64,000 nt of DNA, taken from positions 1 through 64,000 of the forward strand of contig JAFGCO010000048.1 of NCBI GenBank assembly GCA_016932575.1. Reading direction: 5' to 3'. The DNA comes from a bacterium (lineage in GTDB: Bacteria > Zhuqueibacterota > QNDG01 > JAFGCO01). Of this stretch, positions 1-8,184 are shown piece after piece (within the stretch, counting starts at the first letter, position 1; each line of letters begins with the position of its first letter). Made by a program: the position numbers and the translations under genes. Under the pieces are notes generated by a model that was given only the letters and a program-made list of their open reading frames with translations, was not told the DNA's origin and did no database searches.

Positions 1-713
1 TCATTTACCACACCGTCGAGGCTGCTCAGTACATCGGGCAGGATCTTGGCTGCTGTCACCGCATCGTCCGCCAGATTATCCGTGTCCACACTGCCGTCCT
101 GGATCATTCCGCCTGTGACAGTAAGAGGATCCGTTCCGCCTTCCTGATGCGTTTCTGCGTGCGCACCTCCAGAATGACCCGCCGGAAGCACCGATTGCGG
201 GAATTTTCCGTCAGGACCCAGCGGATAAAGACTGTTGGCCGCGGGAGTCGCACTTGCAGAAATACCGTTCACGCTGTCCGCATTCTGAGACTTCAGAGAC
301 CGGAAACTATAGGCCGTACTGGTCAGCGCAATGCGCGGAGTCAGTTCAGGATCGACACCCACTTTGATCTCAAGCCAGTACGGCTTGTCGAAAAGCAGGT
401 CCATCGGGATTTCACTTCCCAGCAAGGCGCTGAAAATGCCTTTCTCGACAACCACGGTCTGGCTTTCTGTCCAGAGAGCGTCGCCCTCTTCCTCGACATC
501 GTAAAGCGAAAAAGAGAGGCGATATTCACCGTCCGGAACCGATTCACCATTTTCATTTGTCAATAATCCCTGATAACTCAGGGTCCGGGGTGGTCCGGCA
601 TAAACCGCAGTCTGAAGCGCATCGGTGTGCAGAATCGCAAATAACAACAGGACACACATTCCCGATCCTATTCTCCCGATTTGAAGCGTCTTTTGAAACC
701 GGCTGACGTTCAT
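1..713 (-). CDS. Surface/tail-fibre-like protein, C-terminus cut by window edge
   Basis: The frame is open from an ATG at 713 to the left edge with no stop, so about 237 N-terminal residues are visible. A strong Shine-Dalgarno (AGGAGGG) lies 6-7 nt upstream. The N-terminus has a hydrophobic signal-like segment (MCVLLLFAIL) followed by PRTLSYQGLLTNENG, VPDGEYRLSFSLYD and LWTESQTVVVEKGIFSALLG. This LSYQG...LYD...G.F...LG domain is common at the start of secreted, often fibre-like proteins in FCB-group bacteria. After it come low-complexity segments (GGTDPLTVTGGMIQDGSVDTDNL is the start of this part in shorter form: GGTDPLTV, IQDGSVDTDNL) typical of stalk or fibre proteins. It is probably exported to the cell surface. 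Exact function is unknown because the C-terminal part is missing. Confidence 0.8.
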   Translation of the reverse strand, partial: MNVSRFQKTLQIGRIGSGMCVLLLFAILHTDALQTAVYAGPPRTLSYQGLLTNENGESVPDGEYRLSFSLYDVEEEGDALWTESQTVVVEKGIFSALLGSEIPMDLLFDKPYWLEIKVGVDPELTPRIALTSTAYSFRSLKSQNADSVNGISASATPAANSLYPLGPDGKFPQSVLPAGHSGGAHAETHQEGGTDPLTVTGGMIQDGSVDTDNLADDAVTAAKILPDVLSSLDGVVN

Positions 714-1047
714 TGCTCTTCCCTCCTATATAACAATGGATTAATATATCGAATAAATAAAACTTTGTGACGGGATAGACAACGGACTTTCCTTCCCGAG
801 AAGTCCGGAAATAATAAATCAATGAGGTTTTTTGAGAAGGAAAACTTTGTGAAGTTTAAGAAAAAAAAATGACATTGTCAAGACATTTCCGATGGTCCCG
901 GGTCGATCCGTCTGAGTCCTGTCACGGATGGTTTCAACACTTTTTTTCAGCTTAATATTTATTTGCCCGGAAGGCACATATATCCTTCCCGCGCACAGGA
1001 AAGCCCGCGGCAATCATACCTTCATTTATATGGTCAATCCGGTAAAA
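714..1047. other. Intergenic region, 334 bp
   Basis: Between two minus-strand genes. It holds the putative promoter at 754-782, an 11-bp near-palindrome TGACATTGTCA around 871-881, and a hairpin without a T-tract near 978-998 (GGAAGG...CCTTCC on the minus strand). No convincing gene is seen. Confidence 0.5.
754..782 (-). promoter_or_regulatory. Putative sigma70-type promoter for the left-edge surface protein
   Basis: On the minus strand TTGTCT (782-777) and TATTTA (759-754) are separated by exactly 17 bp. The gene start lies 41 nt downstream. Matches are partial, so this is a motif-based guess. Confidence 0.35.
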
Positions 1048-1761
1048 TCACTGTTTGTCAAGATTCACATTCATGCTTCCCAGACTGTTGCATGAAAATT
1101 CGCCGGTAAGCGTCGTTTTATCCTGACTAAGCTGTAATGACCAGTGACCCCATTCGATGATCAGCATTCCGGACGCATGTATTGACACCACGCCTGTACC
1201 GGCAACTTCGCCCGTGTCACTCATCGTCCATTCATCATCAGAAAATGAAAAATCTCCTCCGGCACCGGTTCCCGATGCGATCCCTTCATTGCTGATCGTA
1301 ACCGTCACAGAAAAATTATTCCGCGCATTCTGTACATTGCCTGACCATGTGCCAGCCAGATCGGTCATACTGTACAGGGGAGCGGTGACTGTGACAGTGA
1401 AATTTTGGCTGTCGGACCCGCCTTCTCCGTCATTCACCTGAACGGTCACATCGAAAGTCCCGGAGATTGTTCCGCCCGGTGCGATATTTAAAACGGCTGT
1501 TGCGGTATTCCCGTCCTGTGAAAAATCTGTTATTGTGAGAAATCCGGGATTTGTCGGGATGCTGAATGTCAGCGGGTCGCCATCCGCATCAGCTGCAGAA
1601 AGCGTGATATTTATTGTCACGCCCGCCTGAATCGTTTGATTTCCGATGCCGGACAGTACCGGAGCGGTATTCCCCGGACCGGTCGAGCTGCTGTCTTTTT
1701 TACCGCAGGAAATCAATAACATGATCAGTGCAATCATTGCCAGTTTCATATTGGGTTTCAT
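1048..1761 (-). CDS. Lipoprotein with Ig/cadherin-like domain
   Basis: 237 residues. The N-terminus MKPNMKLAMIALIMLLISCGKK has a lipobox (L-I-S-C), so the protein is predicted to be lipid-anchored after cleavage before the Cys at about residue 20. Residues 30-125 look like a putative Ig-like/cadherin-like fold (APVLSGIGNQTIQAGV, LSAADADGDPLTFSI, VTVQVNDGEGGSD), a module common in surface adhesins. Residues 130-237 form a beta-rich domain beginning LAGTWSGN, as in small lipocalin-like barrels. The start has a good ribosome site (GGGAGGG, 5 nt away). It is monocistronic, with its own promoter upstream. Function unknown beyond envelope location. Confidence 0.85.
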   Translation of the reverse strand: MKPNMKLAMIALIMLLISCGKKDSSSTGPGNTAPVLSGIGNQTIQAGVTINITLSAADADGDPLTFSIPTNPGFLTITDFSQDGNTATAVLNIAPGGTISGTFDVTVQVNDGEGGSDSQNFTVTVTAPLYSMTDLAGTWSGNVQNARNNFSVTVTISNEGIASGTGAGGDFSFSDDEWTMSDTGEVAGTGVVSIHASGMLIIEWGHWSLQLSQDKTTLTGEFSCNSLGSMNVNLDKQ

Positions 1762-1796
1762 TTTTCCCTCCCTTCGATGGGTTGATTCAAAGCGAC

Positions 1797-1825
1797 TGTA
1801 TAAATTTATTTATATGGTGTATCAA
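1797..1825 (-). promoter_or_regulatory. Putative sigma70-type promoter for the lipoprotein
   Basis: Minus-strand TTGATA (1825-1820) and TATACA (1802-1797) with a 17-bp spacer, 36 nt upstream of the ATG at 1761. Both boxes match the consensus at 4-5 of 6 positions. Confidence 0.5.
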
Positions 1826-1977
1826 TATATATTGCCCGTTACCGGAAAAGTGTCTGATGATCCCGTGATACCGGACAAATCATGATCTCTCTGCAGGATT
1901 TTTATTGAGCGCGAAAGTCTTCAATTATCGTTTGAGGTAGAATTGACTTATTATAACAACAATCGGTTATAAAATCA

Positions 1978-2018
1978 ATAAAAAAAAGGCGGGTTTAAAG
2001 TATCGCAGTCCCGCCTTT
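1978..2018 (-). terminator. Rho-independent terminator of the TonB receptor gene
   Basis: On the minus strand AAAGGCGGG (2018-2010) pairs with CCCGCCTTT (1993-1985) around a 16-nt loop, followed by a T-rich tail. It lies 70 bp past the stop of the receptor gene. The rest of 1762-2088 holds the lipoprotein promoter and no gene. Confidence 0.85.
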
Positions 2019-2088
2019 GATTCATGACGGATCCGTTGATCATGTCGGATTTCAACGGGTTCAATCCAGTCCGCGGATCCAGAACAGC

Positions 2089-4269
2089 TTAATAATCGAT
2101 GCCCATTGTAATCCGGTATGCCCGTCCGGGGAGGGGATATCCGTCGTTGATAAAGATTTTTCTGTCCGTTAAATTCAATCCCTGAAGTCTCATGTGGAAG
2201 CTGAATCCGGAGATTGACAGCGAGGTTCTGATATTGGCATCCAGAATCCGGTAGCCGTCCAGGTGTTTCGAATTGTCCGCGGTCGTGTATGATTTACCGA
2301 CGATGCGATAGTTCAGGCTGGTTCCCACCGGGCCCAGTTTTGCGCCCAGAAGAATATCCCACTTGTTATCCGGACGATAGATCAGGCGGTTGCCCCGGTT
2401 CCCGGAACCGTCGGTCTTATCGAGCGCTTTCATCTTCGTATAATAGATATTCACGTAAGCGATTTCCGAAGGCAGCCTGAAATTCAGCCCGCTCTCAATG
2501 CCGCTGATTTCAGCCCTGCCGATATTGACCGGACGCCAGATATAATCGCTGCCTGACTGCCAGACAATCAGATTTTTAATCGTGTTGCTGAAATAAGTGA
2601 CCTCGGCCTGAACGAGCCCGTTTGTGTAATTTAAAAACCGGACACCCACATCAAAATTGGTCCCGGTTTCGGGAACCAGATCGGGATTGCCTGCAGTGTA
2701 TTCATCCGACGGCCAGTAAAGGTCGTTGAATGTGGGAACATGATACGATTTTCCGATATTGCCTTTCAGCGCGGCATCGGCATTGTTCCCCACAGTCACC
2801 ATAACACCCATTTTGGGGGATGACCTGGACCCGACATCATTGTAATCATCCCATCGAACCGCGGGAATCCACGTCCACCGGCTGATCGACAGATTGTGTT
2901 TCAATTCAATCTGGCCGAACAGGCTTTTCATGATCCTGCTGTTCACATTCTTGAATTTTGTGCTGGACAAATCGTCTTTTTGAATACTCATGCCGCCTGA
3001 GGCTGTTACATTGCCTGTTACTGTATAGAGCCCCTGAATATCGGCGCTGAGGGCCGTATTTTTATGACAATCGTCTTCGGGGATCCAGCTTTCCGGATTC
3101 ACATAGTGATAATCATATGTATGATAACCGATTTGTTCTTTGAGCAGCAGGCGGGGTGTAAGCTGGTTGTCGGATTCAATTTTTAACGCATTTCTTTTGC
3201 TGTCCGAACGGGCTTTGGGAGTGGTTTGAGGCAGCCCGGTCCATTCACTGATATTCACATTTCCGGCAATGCCCTGTTCGGTCTGTAAACGGTGGTATAC
3301 CATCTGAAACGTATTCTGTTCGTCAATTGCAAATTTGCCTTTCAGAAAGATATTGTCGGTTCTCGAATCATTATTCACCCGTGTTTTCAATTCACCCGAT
3401 TCCGGAGCCCTGTACTTGAAATCACCGTCGCTCTGCGTCCGGTTGTAACCCGCAAAAAGAGTGACCGATCCGATATGATGGGCACCGTTAAGCGTTAACA
3501 GCCGGGTGCCGAACGATCCCAGAGTGGTTTTTGCACTGTAATGAAATTGTTTCAGTGTGAGCATATCGTTTGAAATGAGATGAATCGCTCCGCCGATCGC
3601 GTCTGATCCGAGAAGCGCGGAATGGCCGCCTTTAATGATTTCAATACGCTCGATTGCCGCCAGCGGAATAACATTCAAATCCACACCGCCGCCCTGGCCT
3701 GTGTTTAATCGTAATCCGTCCATTAAAACGAGGACCTGTGAGGGTTCCGAACCCCTGATCGACGGTGTATTCAGACCAGCCAGTCCGTCATAACTTTTTG
3801 TGTAAACACCGCGGATCGATTTGATCATTTCTCCTGTTGTATTGCCATTGAGTTCCTGCAGACGGCTTTTGGTTAACACATCGACCGAGGCAGTGACATT
3901 TGATTGACGATGCTCCGACAGCGTTGCCGTGACCACCACCGGATCATATTCGATGGCTCTCGGTTCCAGGGCAAAATCAAGCGTTTTTTGTTGAGGAACT
4001 GAAACATCCCTGACAACAGAAGCATAGCCTATAACGCTGACCTTTATCTTATATTTTCCGGCCGGAAGATCTTCAAGGAAGTAATATCCGCCGTCTCTCG
4101 AAGAAGTGCCGCGACCGGTATGAAGCACTGTGATATTGGCGTCGGGAATGGACTGGCCGGTTTCCCTGTTGATAATTGTTCCGGTCAGCAGTACCCGGGC
4201 CATTAATGCAGACTGAATCAGCAGCATTGTTACAAACAAAACAAAACGGGATTTTTTTTGAATTCGCAT
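2089..4269 (-). CDS. btuB: TonB-dependent outer-membrane receptor, probable vitamin B12 (cobalamin) receptor
   Basis: 726 residues. Signal peptide about 1-24; carboxypeptidase-regulatory-like beta-sandwich about 27-105 (TGTIINRETGQSIPDANITV, GGYYFLEDLPAGKYKIKV); a TonB-box-like DPVVVTATL near 113; plug domain about 120-235 (IRGSEPSQVLVLMDG, IEIIKGGHSALLGSDAIGG); then a 22-strand-type barrel ending in an aromatic residue (GIDY). Such receptors import scarce ligands across the outer membrane using TonB/ExbBD energy. The ligand is inferred from the cobalamin riboswitch in the leader, not from the protein alone. The start codon follows CAGGAG. No BtuFCD transporter is in the window. The N-terminal extension is usual in FCB receptors but absent from E. 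coli BtuB. Confidence 0.88.
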   Translation of the reverse strand: MRIQKKSRFVLFVTMLLIQSALMARVLLTGTIINRETGQSIPDANITVLHTGRGTSSRDGGYYFLEDLPAGKYKIKVSVIGYASVVRDVSVPQQKTLDFALEPRAIEYDPVVVTATLSEHRQSNVTASVDVLTKSRLQELNGNTTGEMIKSIRGVYTKSYDGLAGLNTPSIRGSEPSQVLVLMDGLRLNTGQGGGVDLNVIPLAAIERIEIIKGGHSALLGSDAIGGAIHLISNDMLTLKQFHYSAKTTLGSFGTRLLTLNGAHHIGSVTLFAGYNRTQSDGDFKYRAPESGELKTRVNNDSRTDNIFLKGKFAIDEQNTFQMVYHRLQTEQGIAGNVNISEWTGLPQTTPKARSDSKRNALKIESDNQLTPRLLLKEQIGYHTYDYHYVNPESWIPEDDCHKNTALSADIQGLYTVTGNVTASGGMSIQKDDLSSTKFKNVNSRIMKSLFGQIELKHNLSISRWTWIPAVRWDDYNDVGSRSSPKMGVMVTVGNNADAALKGNIGKSYHVPTFNDLYWPSDEYTAGNPDLVPETGTNFDVGVRFLNYTNGLVQAEVTYFSNTIKNLIVWQSGSDYIWRPVNIGRAEISGIESGLNFRLPSEIAYVNIYYTKMKALDKTDGSGNRGNRLIYRPDNKWDILLGAKLGPVGTSLNYRIVGKSYTTADNSKHLDGYRILDANIRTSLSISGFSFHMRLQGLNLTDRKIFINDGYPLPGRAYRITMGIDY

Positions 4270-4365
4270 TTTGATTTTCTCCTGATTAAAATAGTCATTT
4301 AAATTCTGATTTTCGTGGTTTCAAACGCCTCTGTTTAAAAAAAGAGACGCATCCCTGCGAAAGAT

Positions 4366-4377
4366 TTACACTCTCAT
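4366..4377 (-). other. Three-codon minimal ORF with strong ribosome site in the btuB leader
   Basis: Directly after the riboswitch terminator the transcript reads AAAGGAGG, 9 nt, ATG AGA GTG TAA (Met-Arg-Val-stop). The receptor start is about 97 nt further on. The ribosome site is stronger than that of the receptor itself. It may be chance or a relic; no function is claimed. Confidence 0.2.
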
Positions 4378-4422
4378 TTTCGGTTCCTCCTTTTCTTTCT
4401 TAGAGGGCTGTCTGAAACCAAC

Positions 4423-4453
4423 AAAAAACCCCACCGTTCGATCCGGTTGGGGT
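4423..4453 (-). terminator. Riboswitch expression-platform terminator
   Basis: Minus-strand ACCCCAACCG, a short loop, then CGGTGGGGT followed by TTTTTT. The stem has one bulged A. It lies between the cobalamin aptamer and the receptor start, as expected for transcriptional switching off when cobalamin is bound. Confidence 0.8.
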
Positions 4454-4510
4454 CATGTCATTTGTATCCATCGGCCTGCCCTCGCCCTCGAAGGTTGTCG
4501 GCAAAACATC

Positions 4511-4734
4511 CAATGGCAGGTCTCCTGGCTCAGGGCTCAAATTTTCCGGCCGCACCTTCCCATCCCGATGCTTCAGGACAGTGGTTTCTGAATCCGCCTT
4601 TCACTTGTGATTCAGATGCGATCCCAATGGCCCATCACAGTTGCGGGGCAGCTCCCGATTTCCGGATCCGGCTGAAGCGTCAGCGGATCGGTCACGGGAT
4701 TCCCTATTCTTTCCGGTATACCGGAACACCATTG
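4511..4734 (-). promoter_or_regulatory. Cobalamin (adenosylcobalamin) riboswitch aptamer
   Basis: The minus strand has the conserved blocks of the cobalamin riboswitch in order: GAATAGGGAATCCCGTG (4709-4693), GCCCCGCAACTGTG (4649-4636), and the B12-box AGCCAGGAGACCTGCC (4530-4515). The ends CAATGG (4734-4729) and CCATTG (4516-4511) can pair as P1. A terminator follows at 4423-4453, and the gene controlled is the TonB receptor. The established role is to shut down B12 uptake genes when the cofactor is abundant. The whole 4270-4943 gap is leader and promoter DNA with no protein gene. Confidence 0.95.
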
Positions 4735-4761
4735 CATGATTATGACAAAGAACAACGTTTC

Positions 4762-4790
4762 AATTTAGAAAATTGAATGGTGAAATGCAA
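4762..4790 (-). promoter_or_regulatory. Putative promoter of the riboswitch-receptor transcript
   Basis: Minus-strand TTGCAT (4790-4785) and TAAATT (4767-4762), 17-bp spacer. Transcription would begin around 4755, about 20 nt before the aptamer. Confidence 0.5.
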
Positions 4791-4943
4791 GCGGATTTAC
4801 GGCAATATTTTCGGTTCGTATCCGAAATCCGGATGTTTTTTCACTATCGGGGGCCAGTCAATATTGAATGAAAAATCATCAATCGTTTTTTTCTCAGATG
4901 CGGTCATTTATTCATAAAACAAATGCCTTCGGTTGGAGTCTGA

Positions 4944-7193
4944 TCAGGCATTGTTCCTGATATCTTGATTATCGGCGCATTTTTTATTATCAGCCATGAC
5001 CCTGACAATCTGAATTTTTCGTCTGCAGGTTGAAACCACAGAGATAACCGCAAGGAGTAATATTCCGGCCATGCCAAGAATCAGCAATTGAATTCGCAAG
5101 CCGGACACTCCGGCATCGACAGACACAATATGCCTGCCTGCAGGCGCCTGAATCACAATCAATCCCAGGGCGGACGGGTGTATTTCAACCGGTTTGCCGT
5201 CAATACTCACTTTGAGGTACGGAAAATAAGCAAATGATAGCTGGATAATTCCTTTTACAGAACTTAGATATTCCATTGTGAAATGCGTATGAGATTCACT
5301 GGAATTCAGGATGGCGAATTCGGCAGATTCAGAATGACGGCTTTCATTGTTCAGACAGGAAACCTCCTGAGAAGTGAGAGACGGGTGCATGACGATTGCA
5401 TCTGCAACGGGTTGTCTGCTGTGGATCCGCATTTTTTCTATGATCTCATCGGTCAACGCATAGTCAAGCGTCCGATCTTCGAAACGGGCACGGACATTCA
5501 GCCATGACATTTTCTCCAGCCTGGTATAGTCCGGTTGTCCCTGAACTGCACGGGCTGCAAAAATCGCTGGTGCCGCCTGTTTGAATTCACAGGTTCGCTG
5601 CTGATCCGGTATCACAAGTTTTGAGACGTTCAGTATGCGGAAAGCATCCCGGGAGAGGCCATCGAGATCTTTGTTGCTGTCGAGGATGTCAACCACCGCC
5701 CTGGTGCAGATGGCAGCCACATAGGGGTGGGCTTTTGTTGATAATTGCGGGATGCCCCCGAAAATGGAAGCGCGGCCGGTAACAGCAAAATCGAGGCTGC
5801 GCCACAGGGTCATTGATGATTGATGGAGCACAGCAAGGCGTCCTGCAGAGGTGTTTTTTTCAGAGAAATCAAAAGCCGGAAGGGAGCAGTGGTAAGATCG
5901 CTGCACAAGCGTCATGCCGCAGTCGAGAAGCAGCAGGCTCACCAGGATTAAAAACAGGTATTTCTTCAGCAAGCCGGGGAATCGTTTGGCTGCATGTGAG
6001 TTTAATATGAACAGGATTCCCCAGGCTGAAATCAGACATGCAAGTAAAAACCAGATATTGATATATCTTGAGGTGACTGCCAGCGGAAGCCCGAGGATGA
6101 ATGTGATTGTGTAGCTTGCAACCCTTGAGTCCGTTCGTCCGTTTCTGTGAAAGCCTCTGATCAGTCCAAATCCCGTGATTATCAGCGGGATGCAGCCAAA
6201 ATAAAAGAAATGCCAGGAGGTACGGCGCGAAGGAATCATGATACGCTTACCTGCATCAATGATCATCGGCCAGGAAAAGTGCCCGGTCAGATTTTTTATT
6301 GAATTTTGTGAAGAAAGAAAAAGATATCGTTTTTCAGCGATGAAGGGTATAAGAAACCAGCTTGAGAGTATCATCGCTGCGATTCCGGTAATAAAAAGAA
6401 ATTTTACAAGGGCCCAGGCACAACGATTGTTCCGGCGAATAAATAAAAGGACCACACGAATGATGACGACAGAAAAGAAGCATATCACTGCATAAAAACC
6501 ATACTGGATATGGGTGAAGAATAGACATGATACCAGAACAGCCGCCAGAATCCCGGAGTGTAAAAGGCTGCGGTCAGGAATTTCGTATACCCTTTCCATC
6601 GATATAAACAGCAGGGGGAGCAGCAGGAAAACCAGGCCGAGAGGGAGCGCTCCGGCAAGGATAATGATTCCGGTGTGCTGGAATGAGTAAACATAAAAGA
6701 GGGAAGCAAACAAGGCCGTTCTTGAGTCTTTGCAGCACAGAAAAGCCAGATAAAAGACAGCAAAACCGGAGGCAGCATGAAAAAGGACAAGAAGCAGTTT
6801 GGTGACAAGGATCGGCGAGAGGCCGGTCAGAGTGGCTGTCGCTCCGGTTAAGAAGTAATAGAGGAATCCGTAATAGAGTCCGATCGGGTATCCCAGATAC
6901 CATTTGTTTGTCCATATCGGGATTTCGCCTTTCGATAAAATGTCCGCGAACAACCATGTTCTGCCCGTATGGGTATGCGCATCCCCGCCGAGGATATCTC
7001 CCGTGAGAAAATAAGAACACAATCCAAGGCCGAAGAGAAGAAAGAGCCAGATATTGGAACCCAGGGAAAAAGGAGGCTTTATCTTCCGTTTAAAATATTC
7101 GGTCAAACGGTAAACGATGCAAAATAAAACGATCATGAGGATAAACGTGCACGCGAGCGTCAAAAGACGGTTTTCATCAAACGGGAAGGTCAT
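4944..7193 (-). CDS. Large integral membrane protein, GT-C / YfhO-like (PTPS-related) family
   Basis: 749 residues with many hydrophobic helices from the N-terminus (LTLACTFILMIVLFCIVYRL) to about 430, a soluble stretch about 440-680, and a final helix near 710. After the second helix comes GGDAHTHTGRTWLFADIL, then GEIPIWTNKWYLGYP, resembling the acidic first periplasmic loop of lipid-phosphate-sugar-dependent glycosyltransferases (YfhO and 6-pyruvoyl-tetrahydropterin-synthase-related membrane families). These act in the cytoplasmic membrane on glycans or cell-wall polymers; the substrate is unknown. It is single, divergent from the NUDIX gene. The start has AGGAG about 11 nt upstream, a slightly long spacing. 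The family assignment is moderate. Confidence 0.75.
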   Translation of the reverse strand: MTFPFDENRLLTLACTFILMIVLFCIVYRLTEYFKRKIKPPFSLGSNIWLFLLFGLGLCSYFLTGDILGGDAHTHTGRTWLFADILSKGEIPIWTNKWYLGYPIGLYYGFLYYFLTGATATLTGLSPILVTKLLLVLFHAASGFAVFYLAFLCCKDSRTALFASLFYVYSFQHTGIIILAGALPLGLVFLLLPLLFISMERVYEIPDRSLLHSGILAAVLVSCLFFTHIQYGFYAVICFFSVVIIRVVLLFIRRNNRCAWALVKFLFITGIAAMILSSWFLIPFIAEKRYLFLSSQNSIKNLTGHFSWPMIIDAGKRIMIPSRRTSWHFFYFGCIPLIITGFGLIRGFHRNGRTDSRVASYTITFILGLPLAVTSRYINIWFLLACLISAWGILFILNSHAAKRFPGLLKKYLFLILVSLLLLDCGMTLVQRSYHCSLPAFDFSEKNTSAGRLAVLHQSSMTLWRSLDFAVTGRASIFGGIPQLSTKAHPYVAAICTRAVVDILDSNKDLDGLSRDAFRILNVSKLVIPDQQRTCEFKQAAPAIFAARAVQGQPDYTRLEKMSWLNVRARFEDRTLDYALTDEIIEKMRIHSRQPVADAIVMHPSLTSQEVSCLNNESRHSESAEFAILNSSESHTHFTMEYLSSVKGIIQLSFAYFPYLKVSIDGKPVEIHPSALGLIVIQAPAGRHIVSVDAGVSGLRIQLLILGMAGILLLAVISVVSTCRRKIQIVRVMADNKKCADNQDIRNNA

Positions 7194-7456
7194 TTTCAGT
7201 GCTTCTCCTGCCGATTCTGTGGATCAATGGGCCGGATACATCAATGGCCCCATGGCATTATTATTTCCCCGGCAATTGAGTGCAGCTGGGATTTTAGAAT
7301 ATTCAGTATTTCAGATGCATTATCATTTTCATCAGAACTGAGCGATTCTATATGAACTGAACGTAAATATACAACCATATTTTTTGCGATGAAAGGTTTT
7401 TCTGGGTTATTTTTTTTCGATTTATCATGAATTGTCCGGATTCAGATAAAAATATC

Positions 7457-7485
7457 TTGATCAATTCTGTTTGTTTTTGTATTGT
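7457..7485 (+). promoter_or_regulatory. Putative promoter for the NUDIX hydrolase
   Basis: TTGATC (7457-7462), 17 bp, TATTGT (7480-7485), about 80 nt before the chosen ATG. This sits in the 371-bp AT-rich divergent region 7194-7564, which otherwise holds no recognisable feature. Confidence 0.35.
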
Positions 7486-7564
7486 AAGGCATGTTGTAGT
7501 AGGTATATTTTTCAACGAAATGTATATGAAGGTGGAAGTCAGGCATGTTATCAAAGGACGGAAA

Positions 7565-8158
7565 ATGAAAAAGACCAATATGGAAGAAGGATCGGTTTTT
7601 GAGAAGATTCTTCACGAGGAAACACTATATGAGGGAACATACCTGAACCTGAAGAAACTGGAGATTGAATTGCCCAATGGAAACAGGGGGATTCGGGAAA
7701 TTGTTGAGGTGCGTAATGCTTCCGCCATTTTTGCCGTGGATGATCAGCAGAATGTGCTTTTGGTCAGGCAGTCGCGGCCGGCGATCCGGAAAACAGCGCT
7801 TGAAATTCCGGCCGGCCTGATTGATGATGGCGAAAGCGAAGACGATGCTGTCCGGCGGGAATGTGAAGAGGAAACCGGATACCGGCCCAGGAAGGTCCGC
7901 CGGTTGGTAAAATACGCCCATGCGGAAGGCTATTCTACAGGATTTATCACCCTGTATCTCGGCATCGGTCTCGAGCATACCGGAAACATGAAGCTGGATG
8001 CCACGGAGTATGTCGAACCTGTTCTGGTTGCCCTGGATGAAGTCATCCGGCTGATCCGCCAAAATAAGATTACAGACTCAAAAACCATTCTGGGCGTGGC
8101 CTTATGCGAGCGTTTTGTACGGAAAGGTTGCCGGGATGAAGGATTATTGCTGGTATGA
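7565..8158 (+). CDS. NUDIX hydrolase, ADP-ribose pyrophosphatase type
   Basis: 197 residues from the ATG at 7565, chosen because AAAGGA lies 6-7 nt upstream; the frame is open further back but without a ribosome site. The NUDIX box is perfect: G-LIDDG-E-SEDDAVR-RECEEETGY, matching Gx5Ex7REUxEExGU at about residues 80-103, preceded by EIPAG as in the NudF/ADP-ribose pyrophosphatase group. The family cleaves nucleoside diphosphates linked to another group (ADP-ribose, ADP-sugars) with Mg2+ held by the box glutamates. It is monocistronic; the next gene converges 26 bp downstream. Substrate inferred from family only. Confidence 0.92.
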   Translation: MKKTNMEEGSVFEKILHEETLYEGTYLNLKKLEIELPNGNRGIREIVEVRNASAIFAVDDQQNVLLVRQSRPAIRKTALEIPAGLIDDGESEDDAVRRECEEETGYRPRKVRRLVKYAHAEGYSTGFITLYLGIGLEHTGNMKLDATEYVEPVLVALDEVIRLIRQNKITDSKTILGVALCERFVRKGCRDEGLLLV

Positions 8159-8184
8159 GAGTGTATTTTGAGGTGAGAATAGAT

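Noticed and set aside
147-566. Plus-strand open frame of 139 codons over the left-edge gene
   Set aside because: It is antisense to the minus-strand surface-protein frame, which has a strong ribosome site, signal segment and a known domain.
819-1013. Minus-strand 64-codon frame in the first intergenic region
   Set aside because: No ribosome site, odd composition, no recognisable motif.
4447-4776. Plus-strand 109-codon frame upstream of the TonB receptor
   Set aside because: It lies entirely antisense to the cobalamin riboswitch; its apparent coding potential comes from the structured RNA sequence.
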